Origin: Clostridium sp.
GTDB lineage: Bacteria; Bacillota; Clostridia; Clostridiales; Clostridiaceae
NCBI RefSeq assembly: GCF_021372645.1
Contig: NZ_JAJFUC010000002.1
Location: forward strand, 1-64,000
Reading direction: 5' to 3'
DNA length: 64,000 nucleotides
Of the stretch, positions 34,836-44,639 are shown piece after piece. The first letter of the stretch is position 1, and each line of letters begins with the position of its first letter. The position numbers and the translations under genes are program-made. The notes below the pieces were generated by a model. It saw only the letters and a program-made list of their open reading frames with translations, was not told the origin of the DNA and ran no database searches.

Positions 34836-35071
34836 AATTAGCATCCTTTCCATTGTAAAATATTATTCATTTATTTATATTATCACATTTATCAATAATT
34901 ATATATACTTTAATAAACTGATAATATCTAGGATAATAATTATACCACCTCTATATTTTATAAAATTATTTTTTACTCCTATTAAACTATTTTCTTTATT
35001 CCCTGCTCAATTAACCATTATATCTAATTTAATTACATATTGCTAGATAAAACTTTATGTATAGACAAAAA

Positions 35072-35158
35072 AATAGGATTATCTCAAAACTGTTAAGTAG
35101 TTTAAGGTATATCAAATATGCCTTATTTTATATACTTTCTATTTTGAGATATTCCTAA
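35072..35158 (-). terminator. Nested long hairpin downstream of a small gene
   Basis: AGGATTATCTCAAAA pairs with TTTTGAGATATTCCT with one mismatch, and inside it AAGGCATATTTGA pairs with TCAAATATGCCTT-like sequence. It is longer than usual for a terminator and might be a degenerate mobile element end. Confidence 0.45.
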
Positions 35159-35166
35159 TTTTAATT

Positions 35167-35310
35167 TTAGCGCTTGTGATTAATTGTAATATCTTTACCT
35201 CTAGACACAGGTTTATCTATAGCATCTTCTCTTTCCATATAAGACTTAACTTTTGATTGTGACATACTACCGGTCTGTAGAATAAGTTTATCCTTTTTAT
35301 TTTTTGACAC
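35167..35310 (-). CDS. Small basic protein, GTG start
   Basis: MSKNKKDKLILQTGSMSQSK is followed by VKSYMEREDAIDKPVSRGKD and a short tail, 47 residues in all. GAGGAG is nine bases before GTG 35310. No ATG is suitable. The product is highly charged, with no cysteine or membrane segment. It matches the small hydrophilic style of its neighbours. Function unknown. Confidence 0.55.
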   Translation of the reverse strand: MSKNKKDKLILQTGSMSQSKVKSYMEREDAIDKPVSRGKDITINHKR

Positions 35311-35451
35311 TCAAATCATCTCCTCATAATTTATCTGACAAGGCTTCACTTTATATTATTAGAGTTTTATTTAAAGTTATGTATATAATTTTGATATATA
35401 ACTTGATAAGTTATAGCATAAGATGTAATACCAGTCATTACTCCTAAATAA

Positions 35452-35484
35452 AGAAATAGAAGGGTAAATAACCCTTCTATTTCT
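35452..35484 (-). terminator. Terminator of the DUF815 ATPase gene
   Basis: AGAAATAGAAGGGT and ACCCTTCTATTTCT form a perfect 14-bp stem with a short loop, followed by Ts read leftward. Confidence 0.8.
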
Positions 35485-35490
35485 TTAATT

Positions 35491-36816
35491 TTATTTTTTT
35501 AGATTTCCTTCAAGCCAGTTTATAAATTGTTTTGCTGTCCTTGGAGAACGTGCATTATGCCACCTTACCCACTTTAGTGCTTCTGCATGAAGATATTGTG
35601 TATCAACTTCAAGTCCTTTAGATTCAGTTATTCCATCAATTATCTTCAAATATTCTTTTTGATCTGGTGAGTAGAATGATACAGTTATTCCAAATCTATC
35701 TGATAAAGATAATTTTTCTTCTATTGCATCACTAGCGTGTACATCATCTCCAGATCTTTCGCTAAATGTTTCCTTAACTAAATGTCTTCTATTTGTTGTT
35801 GCATAAATTAGCATATTACTTGAGCTGTTTTCAACTCCACCTTCTAATATTGTTTTTAATGCAGAATAGCTTGCCTCTCCTTCTTCAAAGACTAAATCAT
35901 CAACAAATATTATAAATTTCAAATTCTTATTTTTAAGAATTCTTATTATCTTTGTAAAATCAACAAGTTTATCTTTATCTACTTCAATAAGTCTTAATCC
36001 TTCAGTATAATATTCATTTATGATAGCTTTAACTGTTGAAGACTTACCAGTTCCTCTTGAACCATATAATAAGAGATTATTAGCTGGATATCCATTTAAG
36101 AACTGCTTTGTATTATCAATTATTGTTTCCTTTTGATCCTCATATCCAACTAAATCCTTCAATTTAACTGGGTCTGGTGTGTCTATTCCTCTTAGATATG
36201 CATTATCTTCTTCATGTTCCCAAACAAATGCTCTATATTCTCCAAATATTCCAGTACCATATTGTTTATAGAACTCTATAATGTTTTCTAAAGAATTGCC
36301 CCAATTATCACAACTTAAAATATTTAATTTCAATTTATCTATAGCTTTATATGAATCATAATCTTCATATGAATCAACTTCAAAGTCTATAAGAGAATTT
36401 ATTACCTCTACTTCAAAGTCCTTTGCATAACCTTTATGTATTATAGTTTCTTTAAGTTCTTCAGATGTTATACTTGCTATGTATTCAAGTGCTTTAAGTT
36501 CATATTTAACTTGCTTTATAATATGTTTATTGCTTAAATCTCCACGATCAATCATACTTGTAAAAGAATTATTGTCTAAAAATATCATATCAATTATGTA
36601 TTTTTTTAAAGAAACTTCATTATCCTTATTTAAAATTTCATAAACAAAATCATTATATAAACTAATTCCTTTTTCTATAGAAATCTCTTCTTTATTCAAG
36701 TATTTTAATAATGATTTGTATTTTTTTAATACATTATCCTCTTTTATATTTGTAAAGATGCATAATGAATTTATCAGTACATTTGCTTTTTTTATTTGTT
36801 CAGATTCTGTATACAT
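35491..36816 (-). CDS. DUF815-family AAA ATPase
   Basis: A 441-residue ATP-binding protein. The AAA-like region is at about 215-420: the linker DPVKLKDLVGYEDQKETI, Walker A GSRGTGKSS, Walker B-like FIIFVDDLVF, an Asn in ATTNRRHL, and the R-rich sensor region SPRTAKQFINW at the C-terminus. The N-terminal 200 residues are an all-helical domain specific to the family. Function is not established; related proteins are thought to act as ATP-driven remodelling factors. It is monocistronic between a terminator and the Nudix gene's region. Confidence 0.85.
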   Translation of the reverse strand: MYTESEQIKKANVLINSLCIFTNIKEDNVLKKYKSLLKYLNKEEISIEKGISLYNDFVYEILNKDNEVSLKKYIIDMIFLDNNSFTSMIDRGDLSNKHIIKQVKYELKALEYIASITSEELKETIIHKGYAKDFEVEVINSLIDFEVDSYEDYDSYKAIDKLKLNILSCDNWGNSLENIIEFYKQYGTGIFGEYRAFVWEHEEDNAYLRGIDTPDPVKLKDLVGYEDQKETIIDNTKQFLNGYPANNLLLYGSRGTGKSSTVKAIINEYYTEGLRLIEVDKDKLVDFTKIIRILKNKNLKFIIFVDDLVFEEGEASYSALKTILEGGVENSSSNMLIYATTNRRHLVKETFSERSGDDVHASDAIEEKLSLSDRFGITVSFYSPDQKEYLKIIDGITESKGLEVDTQYLHAEALKWVRWHNARSPRTAKQFINWLEGNLKK

Positions 36817-36962
36817 ATATATTGCCCCCTATAAATATTACATTTAATAATATATTACTACTAATTTTGACTTTTTACTATTATTTTTCTAAGCTTAATT
36901 ATCAAATTGATACTTTTCAATTAAAATGTAAGGAAGTATATTTCTTTAGTTTAGAAACAACT

Positions 36963-37020
36963 AAGCACATTCAAAAAATAACTGACAATCATAATTATCT
37001 GTTATTGTTTAAATGTGCTT
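36963..37020 (-). terminator. Terminator of the Nudix hydrolase gene
   Basis: AAGCACATT pairs with AATGTGCTT, with an inner AATAACTGACA/TGTTATT stem, just downstream of the Nudix stop codon. Confidence 0.55.
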
Positions 37021-37063
37021 ACTTTTAATTGCTATTACTGAATATGTGTCTTCCTTTAAATTA

Positions 37064-37678
37064 TTATTGTTGAATAAATAATTTTTCTCCAAGCAATGCA
37101 AAACTTTGAAGGACTAAAAAGCATTTAATATCAAATTTCTTTTTGCTTTGTACAAGCTCTATTGCTTCTTTTTGAGACACTAATATTACTTCAATACATT
37201 CGTCGTCTTCAAGATGTTCATCGCTTATTTTGCCTTCACAAGTACAATAAACGAAGGCTAAAGATTCATCTGTCATGCCTGCCGAAACATATACTTTATC
37301 GGTTCCTCTATTTTCAATAATATCTACTATTTTAAGTCCTGTCTCTTCCATTAATTCTCTTCCGATTGTGCTTTTTGCATCTTCACCTGGATCAATAAGG
37401 CCTGCCGTTAATTCGTACACATAATCATTAAGTGGAATTCTAAATTGTTTTATTATAACAAGTTTCTTTTTTTCTTTGTGGTATGCAGCGATTATTACCC
37501 CATCAGTAGTATCTTCTTTATTTTCAAAGAATTGCTTTTGAAGAGTATCATTATCTTTTCTAGATGCTACTGTCCATGTTCTCATGTTCCCTACTTTATT
37601 TTCATACTCCACTTCATATAAGCTTAAATATTTAGTTTCTACTAAAGCTTTTAAATTAGTGACTTTATTTTGTTTCAT
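37064..37678 (-). CDS. Nudix hydrolase, ADP-ribose pyrophosphatase type
   Basis: Splits nucleoside-diphosphate-linked compounds, most likely ADP-ribose. The Nudix box reads GLIDPGEDAKSTIGRELMEE followed by TG, which fits GX5EX7REVXEEXG with two conservative changes. Upstream lies VIIKQFRIPLNDYVYELTAG, typical of the ADP-ribose/ADP-glucose subgroup. The 204-residue length is normal. The ribosome site GGAGG precedes the ATG at 37678. It stands alone. Substrate is inferred from the subgroup pattern. Confidence 0.85.
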   Translation of the reverse strand: MKQNKVTNLKALVETKYLSLYEVEYENKVGNMRTWTVASRKDNDTLQKQFFENKEDTTDGVIIAAYHKEKKKLVIIKQFRIPLNDYVYELTAGLIDPGEDAKSTIGRELMEETGLKIVDIIENRGTDKVYVSAGMTDESLAFVYCTCEGKISDEHLEDDECIEVILVSQKEAIELVQSKKKFDIKCFLVLQSFALLGEKLFIQQ

Positions 37679-37826
37679 ACGTCCATATTCCTCCTAGCAT
37701 ATATAAAATATAATTAGTTTACAATTTAGTTTTTCTATAATATTAATCATTTTTTACTTTCAATAAAATTATACTTCAAATTGATATTTCATGCATTATA
37801 TAAAAAAGTATAAAACTGTTTAAATA

Positions 37827-37876
37827 GAAATCAAGGGTACTCTTGTGTAGTGTTACAACAGAGTACCCTTGATTTC
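37827..37876 (-). terminator. Terminator of the ispH-S1 operon
   Basis: GAAATCAAGGGTACTCT and AGAGTACCCTTGATTTC are a perfect 17-bp inverted repeat with a 16-base loop, just after the ispH-S1 stop codon. Confidence 0.85.
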
Positions 37877-37885
37877 AGTGGTTTA

Positions 37886-39790
37886 TTAGATATCTTTTAT
37901 ACTTAAGCTTATTCTTTTATTTTCTTCATCAACACTTAAAATTTTGGCTTTAATTTCTTCTCCAACTTTTAAGACTTCTGATGGATGTTCTATTCTGTTA
38001 TGTGATATCTTTGAAATGTGTACTAGCCCATCTACTCCTGGTTCTAATTCAATGAAAGCACCAAAATCATTAAGTCTTACAACTTTACCAAGTACTATCG
38101 AATCCTCTGGATATTTTTCCTTAGCATTATCCCAAGGTTTATCCATAAGTTCTTTAATACTTAAAGATAATCTCTTAGCTTCTTTATCAAGTCCTATAAT
38201 TTTAACATCAACAGTTTGACCTTCTTTTAACACATCTCTTGCATTTTTAATATGATTCCAAGAAATTTGTGATAAATGTAATAACCCATCTATGCCATTA
38301 ATTTCAACAAAAGCACCAAAGCTTGTAAATCTCTTCACTACACCTTTTACAACATCTTCAAGATTAAAGTTTTCCCAAGATTTTGCATCTTCTGCATTTT
38401 TAATATCTTCTAATAACATTCTTCTTGATGCTACTATTTTCACAGGATTTCTTAAAGAAAAATCAATTAATTTAACTCTTAAATTTTTTCCTACATATTC
38501 ACTTTTGTCTTTAGTGAATTTCGTATCGATTTGCGAGCCTGGTATAAAAACTCTAACACCTTTATAATCTGCAACTAATCCTTTTTCTTTAGCTTCTTTA
38601 ACAGTTATTTCAAAAGTCTTTCCCTCAGTAAAAAGTTCTTCAAGTTCCTTAAAAGTTTCTTCTCTCTCATATTCTAATCTTGATAAAACTACATATCCAT
38701 CACTATTTTGTAATTTTATAACCTTAGCTTTAATAGAATCTCCTACATTAAGTTTTTCTGAAAATGCTATTGGCTCTTCTTTAGCTGATAATTCTGTATA
38801 GGGAATAACGCCATCAGCTTTATACCCTACAAGTGAAACTAAAATAGAATCTCTAGTTTTTGAAAGTATTTCTCCTTGTACTTCATCACCTATGGCAAAT
38901 TTTTTATCTAATTCATTCATTAATGACAGTTGATCTTCAAAATTATTATTTTCTGTATTCATAATATTAAGTACCTCCCTAATAATCCAATCTGGTGTGG
39001 ATGCACCAGCTGTAACTCCTATTTTTTCTATATTATTATTTTTAATAAAATTCATTGGCAGTTCTTTAACATTTTCTATATGAATTGTGTTAATGCAATT
39101 TCCTTTAGCAATTTCATATAACTTAGTAGTATTAGAACTGTTTTTTCCACCAATAACTATCATAGCATCTGTTTCTTTAGATATTTTATTCGTACTTCTT
39201 TGTCTAGCATCTGTAGCTGAACAAATGGTATTAAAAGCTAATACCTCTTTTACAGAACTTAAGTTCTTCAATGTATTTTCCCAATTCTTCATTTTTTCAG
39301 TTGTTTGAGTTACTACACATACTTTTTGTGGTAAGTCTTCTTTAAATCTACCATCTTTAGTAATAATAGCTTTGTCTTCACACCACCCATTGATACCTAT
39401 TACCTCCGGATGATTTTCATCTCCTAATATTACTATATGATATTCTTCTTTTGAATATTTCTTAACCTTCTTTTGAATATTGGTTACAAAAGGGCATGTT
39501 GCATTTAAAACTGTTAATTGTTTTTTCTCAAGTTTATCTAAAACGGCTTCTGAAACACCATGAGATCGTATAACTATTACATCACCTTTGCTTAATTTAT
39601 CTATATTCTCTAATTCTATAGAAAAGATATTATTTTCTTCTAAAAATTTTACTACATCATTATTATGTATTAAAGGTCCTAAAGTATAAATTCTTGTATT
39701 ATGTTCTTTTTGAATTTTAAGAGCTTCATTTACAGCTCTTTGAACACCAAAACAAAAACCTGCATTCTTTGCTAAAATAACTTTACTCAT
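37886..39790 (-). CDS. ispH: IspH (HMBPP reductase) fused to S1 RNA-binding domains
   Basis: Bifunctional protein of 634 residues. Residues 1-285 are the 4Fe-4S enzyme that makes isopentenyl and dimethylallyl diphosphate, with cluster cysteines at Cys13 (AGFCFG), ATCPFV and ICSATDARQ. Residues about 300-634 hold four S1 domains; the last two end GLLHLSQISW and GLVHISKIS. This fusion occurs in many clostridia. AAGGAG is six bases before ATG 39790, so that start is preferred over the one at 39817. It is 48 bases downstream of cmk and probably in the same transcript, as IspH and Cmk-type genes are in other Firmicutes. The S1 half probably contributes ribosomal protein S1-like RNA binding. Confidence 0.94.
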   Translation of the reverse strand: MSKVILAKNAGFCFGVQRAVNEALKIQKEHNTRIYTLGPLIHNNDVVKFLEENNIFSIELENIDKLSKGDVIVIRSHGVSEAVLDKLEKKQLTVLNATCPFVTNIQKKVKKYSKEEYHIVILGDENHPEVIGINGWCEDKAIITKDGRFKEDLPQKVCVVTQTTEKMKNWENTLKNLSSVKEVLAFNTICSATDARQRSTNKISKETDAMIVIGGKNSSNTTKLYEIAKGNCINTIHIENVKELPMNFIKNNNIEKIGVTAGASTPDWIIREVLNIMNTENNNFEDQLSLMNELDKKFAIGDEVQGEILSKTRDSILVSLVGYKADGVIPYTELSAKEEPIAFSEKLNVGDSIKAKVIKLQNSDGYVVLSRLEYEREETFKELEELFTEGKTFEITVKEAKEKGLVADYKGVRVFIPGSQIDTKFTKDKSEYVGKNLRVKLIDFSLRNPVKIVASRRMLLEDIKNAEDAKSWENFNLEDVVKGVVKRFTSFGAFVEINGIDGLLHLSQISWNHIKNARDVLKEGQTVDVKIIGLDKEAKRLSLSIKELMDKPWDNAKEKYPEDSIVLGKVVRLNDFGAFIELEPGVDGLVHISKISHNRIEHPSEVLKVGEEIKAKILSVDEENKRISLSIKDI

Positions 39791-39838
39791 TATAATCTCC
39801 TTGCTCTGAATATTCAAAAACGTAACAGGTAGTATGAC

Positions 39839-40492
39839 TTATTTTCCTTTTTCAATATACTCATTAATTGTATTTACTACTTCATTAATGTCTAAATTAG
39901 TTGTATCAATTTCAATGGCATCATCCGCCTTCTTTAATGGATCTGTAGCTCTATGAGTATCTTTATGATCTCTATCTATTATATCTTTTAGTATTTGGTC
40001 ATATGAACACTCTAAACTTCTTTCTTGCAATTCATTAAACCTTCTATTTGCTCTTTCTTCTGGACTAGCTGTTAAGAAGAATTTAAATTTTGCATCTTTA
40101 AGAACAACGGTTCCAATATCTCTACCATCCATGATTACATCGAACTTACTTGACATATCTCTTTGAAGCTTTACAAGTATACCTCTAACTTCTGGAATAC
40201 TAGCATAGCCAGATACAATACTGCTTATATCAGGCATCGTTATTTTTTCTTGAATATTTTCATTATTTAAAATCAAGTCATCATTTTCAAAATGCATTTC
40301 CATATTGCTTATTAGATTGCAGATTTCATCAACTTTTTCTGGTAATAAATTATTTTCCTTAGCTTTTAATGCTACTGCTCTATACATTGCCCCTGTATTT
40401 ATGTACATAAGATTATATTTTTCTCCAACTAGTTTTGCTATTGTACTTTTGCCTGCTCCTGCTGGTCCATCTATTGCTACTGAAATTCTCAA
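39839..40492 (-). CDS. cmk: Cytidylate kinase
   Basis: Phosphorylates CMP and dCMP. P-loop IDGPAGAGKST at the N-terminus, MYINTGAMYRAVALKA, MDGRDIGTVVL and RDHKDTHRATDPLKKADDAI are family signatures. The 217-residue length is typical. The long frame begins at 40519, but GAGGAG is seven bases before the TTG at 40492, giving a canonical N-terminus MRISVAIDGPAG. It precedes ispH-S1 by 48 bases. Confident assignment. Confidence 0.95.
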   Translation of the reverse strand: MRISVAIDGPAGAGKSTIAKLVGEKYNLMYINTGAMYRAVALKAKENNLLPEKVDEICNLISNMEMHFENDDLILNNENIQEKITMPDISSIVSGYASIPEVRGILVKLQRDMSSKFDVIMDGRDIGTVVLKDAKFKFFLTASPEERANRRFNELQERSLECSYDQILKDIIDRDHKDTHRATDPLKKADDAIEIDTTNLDINEVVNTINEYIEKGK

Positions 40493-40620
40493 AATTTTCT
40501 CCTCATTTCTTTGCCCCATTAATTTATGCCTACTTTAAGATTATATTATTTTTTATCACTTCAAACAAGAAAATATTTATTTACTAGGTATTATGATTCG
40601 TTATTTTTGAATATGTCCTT

Positions 40621-41838
40621 TTAAATATTACTTCCAGCTATAAAGCCTGTTGAAAATGCAATTTGTACATTATATCCTCCAGTAAAAGCGTCTACATCCA
40701 TTACCTCTCCTGCAAATGAAAGATTATCTATTATTCTTGACTTCATGGTAGAAGGATCAATTTCTTTAATGTCTACTCCACCAGCTGTCACAATACCTTC
40801 ATCTAAGGGTCTTAAACCCTTAATATCAAAAGTAAAATTTTTAATTACGTTAACTAAATTTTTTCTTTCTTCTTTTGTTATTTCATTTACCTTTTTACTT
40901 TCTGAAATTCCAGACATCTCAATAATCATGGGAATTAATTTTTGTGGTAATAACTCATCTAAAGAATTTTTAAAATCTTTATTTAAGTATTTGTTGAAAT
41001 CTTTTTGAATACGTTTATCTAATTCGCCTAAATTTAATGCAGGTTTTAAATCTATATGCAATTTATAGCTTTTCCCTTTTTCTATAAATCTACTCCCACT
41101 TAATATAAGCGGTCCTGAAACGCCAAAATGCGTGAATAACATCTCTCCAAAATTCTTATAAACTATTGCTTTATTATTTTCCTTTATTGTGACTTCTATA
41201 TTTTTCAGAGATAAGCCCATAAGCTCTTTCGTTTTTGCATCTTTAACTTCCATTGGGACAAGTGCTGGCGTTAAAGGAACTATCTTATGACCTAGCATAT
41301 TTGCAAATTTTTGGCCTTCTCCTCTTGAACCAGTAAGAGGATATGTTGCTCCACCAGTTGCTATAATAAAATAATCTCCACTTAAAATTTCTTCATTATT
41401 TATTTCAAGAGCTGTTATTTTTTTATCTTTAAATTTAACATTTGTAACTTTAGAATTTAATCTTATTTTCACCTTAGTTCTACTTAGTGCATTAGACAAA
41501 CCTCTTATTATATCTGAGGATTTATCAGACTCTGGGAAAACTCTATCTCCCCTTTCAACCTTTAGTTTAATTCCTTCACCTTCAAAGAAATTCATAGTAT
41601 CCTCATTAGTAAAACTATATAATGAACTATATAGAAAATGGGGATTACCTGGTATGTACTCAAAAAACTCAGATATATCTTTTGCATTAGTAACATTGCA
41701 TCTTCCCTTACCAGTAATAAAAAGTTTTTTCCCAATTCTTTCATTACCATCTAATAATATTACCTCATGTTTTTTTGCAGCCTGCAATGCAGCCATCATA
41801 CCTGATGGGCCTGCTCCTATAACAATAACTTTACTCAA
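40621..41838 (-). CDS. NAD(P)/FAD-dependent oxidoreductase, YhiN/BaiN family
   Basis: A 405-residue flavoprotein of the HI0933/YhiN family. The dinucleotide-binding loop is VIGAGPSGMMAALQAA, the second signature is GKKLFITGKGRCNVTN, and a FAD-binding C-terminal motif is GGVDIKEIDPSTM and DAFTGGYNVQIAFSTGF. BaiN, a bile-acid enzyme, belongs to this family, but the general function in clostridia is unknown. The start is ATG 41838. It is separated by a 120-base gap from cmk and by a terminator from the queuosine operon. Confidence 0.9.
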   Translation of the reverse strand: MSKVIVIGAGPSGMMAALQAAKKHEVILLDGNERIGKKLFITGKGRCNVTNAKDISEFFEYIPGNPHFLYSSLYSFTNEDTMNFFEGEGIKLKVERGDRVFPESDKSSDIIRGLSNALSRTKVKIRLNSKVTNVKFKDKKITALEINNEEILSGDYFIIATGGATYPLTGSRGEGQKFANMLGHKIVPLTPALVPMEVKDAKTKELMGLSLKNIEVTIKENNKAIVYKNFGEMLFTHFGVSGPLILSGSRFIEKGKSYKLHIDLKPALNLGELDKRIQKDFNKYLNKDFKNSLDELLPQKLIPMIIEMSGISESKKVNEITKEERKNLVNVIKNFTFDIKGLRPLDEGIVTAGGVDIKEIDPSTMKSRIIDNLSFAGEVMDVDAFTGGYNVQIAFSTGFIAGSNI

Positions 41839-41881
41839 CTTATAAATCAGCTCCTTAGCTTAGAAATTAGGAATCTTAATG

Positions 41882-41901
41882 AAAACAAACTAGTTTGTTT
41901 T
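41882..41901 (-). terminator. Terminator of the queuosine operon
   Basis: AAAACAAACTAGTTTGTTTT is a perfect 20-bp palindrome just after the queF stop codon, followed by Ts on the minus strand. Confidence 0.65.
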
Positions 41902-41916
41902 AAATTAAGATATACC

Positions 41917-42420
41917 TTATCTGTTATCTATTTTCTCTGGATACATATCATGATTCATCATTCTGTAATTTGCCATTTCTTCAAACTTTGAATTCTTCAT
42001 TCCATAGTTACAATAAGGATCTATGCTTATTCCACCTCTTGGAGTAAACTTCCCCCATACTTCTATATACTTTGGATCCATAAGTTTAATTAAATCTTTC
42101 ATTATTATATTCATACAATCTTCATGAAAATCACCATGATTCCTAAAGCTAAATAAATATAACTTTAAAGATTTACTTTCTACCATTTTTATATTGGGAA
42201 TATAACTTATATGAATTGTAGCAAAGTCTGGTTGACCTGTAATCGGACAAAGGCTAGTAAATTCAGGAAAATTAAATTTTACAAAATAATCATTATTAGG
42301 ATGTTTATTATCGAAAACTTCTAATACCTTAGGGTTATATCCAAACTCATACTTTGTTCCTTGATTTCCAAGATGTGTGATTCCTTCAAGTTCTTTTGAT
42401 TTTCTTCCACTTTCGTTCAT
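41917..42420 (-). CDS. queF: NADPH-dependent 7-cyano-7-deazaguanine reductase
   Basis: Reduces preQ0 to preQ1, the last preQ1 step. The T-fold enzyme shows [20 protein letters not shown] with the nucleophile cysteine and catalytic Asp, the partner glutamate in the [22 protein letters not shown] segment, and HEDC. The 167-residue length corresponds to the short, YkvM-type form. It is the last gene of the que operon, about 105 bases after queC. A hairpin at 42451-42471 lies in that gap. Confidence 0.95.
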   Translation of the reverse strand: MNESGRKSKELEGITHLGNQGTKYEFGYNPKVLEVFDNKHPNNDYFVKFNFPEFTSLCPITGQPDFATIHISYIPNIKMVESKSLKLYLFSFRNHGDFHEDCMNIIMKDLIKLMDPKYIEVWGKFTPRGGISIDPYCNYGMKNSKFEEMANYRMMNHDMYPEKIDNR

Positions 42421-42450
42421 TGTTTTTCTCCTTTTAAATAAATAATATAA

Positions 42451-42471
42451 GTGGCTAAGCCACGTTTTTTT
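42451..42471 (+). repeat. Hairpin/T-run repeat between queC and queF
   Basis: GTGGCTAAGCCAC followed by one base and T7 is of the same style as the units near 34.1 and 45.1 kb. The T-run is on the plus strand, opposite to the operon's transcription, so it is unlikely to be its terminator. Confidence 0.45.
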
Positions 42472-42525
42472 AATTCACAGTACATTTTGAATTAAAAAAT
42501 CTAAAATCAGGCTTCCTTACATAGA

Positions 42526-43191
42526 CTATTGTTTACTCGTATCATTCTTACTTAGTAAATAACTATCAAGTCCTCTTTTTCTAAGATTACAAGCCGGACA
42601 TGTTCCACATCCATCTCCAACGATTCCATTATAGCAAGTAAGGGTTTTTTCTCTTATATAATCTAATTGTCCAAAGCCATCTGCCATTTTCCAAGTTTCA
42701 GCTTTATCTATCCACATAAGTGGTGTATGAACTACAAAATCATAATTCATTGCTAAATTCAAAGTAACATTAAGAGATTTTATAAATACATCTCTGCAAT
42801 CAGGATATCCACTGAAATCTGTTTCACATACTCCTGTCACAATATGTTTTGCACCTTTAACCTTAGCTAGTACTCCTGCAAAAGTTAAAAATAGCATATT
42901 ACGCCCTTCTACAAATGTTGATGGAAGTTCACCATTTTCACCCATTTTTATTTCTATATCATCTCTTGTAAGAGCATTAGGTGCTAGCTGATTAAGTAAT
43001 GCCATATCTAATATATGGTGTTCTATACCTAATTCTTTTGCTATATCAGTTGCACATTCTATTTCTTTTCTATGTTTTTGATTATAATCAAAAGTAACTG
43101 CAATTACTTCGTCAAATTTCTTAAGTGCCCAAAATAAACATGTAGTAGAGTCTTGCCCCCCGCTAAATACAACTATCGCTTTTTTATTCAT
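42526..43191 (-). CDS. queC: 7-cyano-7-deazaguanine synthase
   Basis: Converts CDG to preQ0 using ATP and ammonia. The PP-loop SGGQDSTT at the N-terminus binds ATP, and the C-terminal zinc site [13 protein letters not shown] is present. GGAGGT lies six bases before ATG 43191; the frame extends to 43233 but the shorter start is better supported. The 221-residue length is normal. It is followed by queF and preceded by folE after about 90 bases. Confidence 0.95.
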   Translation of the reverse strand: MNKKAIVVFSGGQDSTTCLFWALKKFDEVIAVTFDYNQKHRKEIECATDIAKELGIEHHILDMALLNQLAPNALTRDDIEIKMGENGELPSTFVEGRNMLFLTFAGVLAKVKGAKHIVTGVCETDFSGYPDCRDVFIKSLNVTLNLAMNYDFVVHTPLMWIDKAETWKMADGFGQLDYIREKTLTCYNGIVGDGCGTCPACNLRKRGLDSYLLSKNDTSKQ

Positions 43192-43281
43192 ATCTAAACC
43201 TCCAAAAATTACTTTAATAAATATATAAAACAAATTTATCTAAATAAGAAATTCTGAACTATTAACTCTTAACTGATCTAA

Positions 43282-43875
43282 TTATTTCATAATTAACAAA
43301 GCTTCTTGCCTTAACATATCATTAGTTTGAAATTGCCCAGTAAAAGTGGTTGTTGTAGTGAGTGTTCCAGGTTTTTTTATTCCCCTTGAAGTCATGCATC
43401 CATGTTCTCCAGTAATAAGAACACCAACATCACTACTTTCTGTTGCCATAGAAACTATTTCTGCAATATCGCTACCGATTCTTTCTTGGAGCTGAAGTCT
43501 TCTTCCTACCATATCAGCTATTCTTGAAATCTTACTAAGACCTATTATTTTTTCTTTTGGTATATATACCACTGTAACCTTCATATTATACATAAGTGCT
43601 AAATGATGTTCGCAATAACTATGAATTGGTATATCTCTAACAACAACCATATTTTTATGAGATTCTGACATGAATTCTTCATTTTCAAATGTAGTTCCGA
43701 ACATTTTTGCTATTTTTTCATTTGAAAGTGTCATTCCTTCAAAAACCTCTTCATACATTTTGGATACTCTTTTAGGTGTATCTAATAATCCTTCTCTATC
43801 TGGATCATCACCTAAAGCTATTATAATTTCTCTTATGCATTCCTCTATCTTTTTAGTATCTATCTTCTTTGGCAT
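43282..43875 (-). CDS. folE: GTP cyclohydrolase I
   Basis: Opens GTP to dihydroneopterin triphosphate, the entry point to both folate and queuosine precursors. The zinc-binding Cys/His residues occur in SYCEHHLA and the [10 protein letters not shown] loop, and family signatures [13 protein letters not shown] and [11 protein letters not shown] are present. The 197-residue length is typical. The start is ATG 43875 behind GGGAGGA; an upstream ATG at 43893 is less likely. Placement inside the que operon means this copy probably supplies preQ1 synthesis. Confidence 0.94.
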   Translation of the reverse strand: MPKKIDTKKIEECIREIIIALGDDPDREGLLDTPKRVSKMYEEVFEGMTLSNEKIAKMFGTTFENEEFMSESHKNMVVVRDIPIHSYCEHHLALMYNMKVTVVYIPKEKIIGLSKISRIADMVGRRLQLQERIGSDIAEIVSMATESSDVGVLITGEHGCMTSRGIKKPGTLTTTTTFTGQFQTNDMLRQEALLIMK

Positions 43876-43956
43876 ATCCAATCCTCCCAACATTTTTAAG
43901 TTTTTTCTAATATTAAATTCTTTTTAATACATATAAAAAAGAATTTAATTATGTTC

Positions 43957-44625
43957 TTAAACTCCTCTTGCATTCTTATTCCAAATAATCTTATGAAGTT
44001 GTGCTTGCAACCTCACTTTGCTTAACTTTTTATCTTTCATAAACTCAACAATTTCTTGCATATCTATATTTCCCGAAACAGGACTTAAATAAACTAAGCA
44101 TTTAGAAGTCAAATGGTATTTGATTATGATCTCATATGCCATTTGTAAATCTTCATTACTCCCTACAACAAACTTGTAAACATCACTTTTTTCAACAATA
44201 TTTAAATTATTTAAATTCATTTTATTTGTCATATTACTACTTGGCAATTTAAAATCTACTATGTAATGAAGATTATTATGTGTATGTCTTTTCTTAAATG
44301 ATTCTATATCTACAGCTCCATTAGTTTCTATATGAATCTTTAAATTATCATCTGAATTCAAAAGTTCTAAAAGTTCATCTATATTTTCTTGAATAAGTGG
44401 TTCTCCACCCGTCAAAGTAACATTTGTTACTCTATTTTCATTTATATAATTATAAATTTCTTTAGCAGTTAATACTTCAGATGTACTATCCTTATTCCAT
44501 GAATAAGTAGTATCACACCAAGAACATCTTAAATTACAACCTTGAAATCTTATAAAAGTCGCAAGCTCACCAGAACTAGGACCTTCCCCATCTACTGATA
44601 AAAATTTTTCTACTATATTAAACAT
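43957..44625 (-). CDS. queE: 7-carboxy-7-deazaguanine synthase
   Basis: Radical-SAM enzyme that rearranges carboxytetrahydropterin to 7-carboxy-7-deazaguanine. CNLRCSWCDTTYSW carries the CX3CX2C iron-sulfur triad (the first Cys precedes by four residues as GC), and TLTGGEPLIQENI binds SAM. The 222-residue length is typical for QueE. TTGGAGG is nine bases before ATG 44625; the frame extends to 44661 but the shorter start is preferred. It begins 15 bases after queD's stop codon, so the two are tightly coupled. Confidence 0.94.
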   Translation of the reverse strand: MFNIVEKFLSVDGEGPSSGELATFIRFQGCNLRCSWCDTTYSWNKDSTSEVLTAKEIYNYINENRVTNVTLTGGEPLIQENIDELLELLNSDDNLKIHIETNGAVDIESFKKRHTHNNLHYIVDFKLPSSNMTNKMNLNNLNIVEKSDVYKFVVGSNEDLQMAYEIIIKYHLTSKCLVYLSPVSGNIDMQEIVEFMKDKKLSKVRLQAQLHKIIWNKNARGV

Positions 44626-44639
44626 CTCAAATCCTCCAA

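Noticed and set aside
36765..37028. 87-residue plus-strand frame upstream of the DUF815 gene
   Set aside because: It overlaps the start of the opposite-strand gene and the Nudix terminator, has no ribosome site, and its composition fits random AT-rich sequence.
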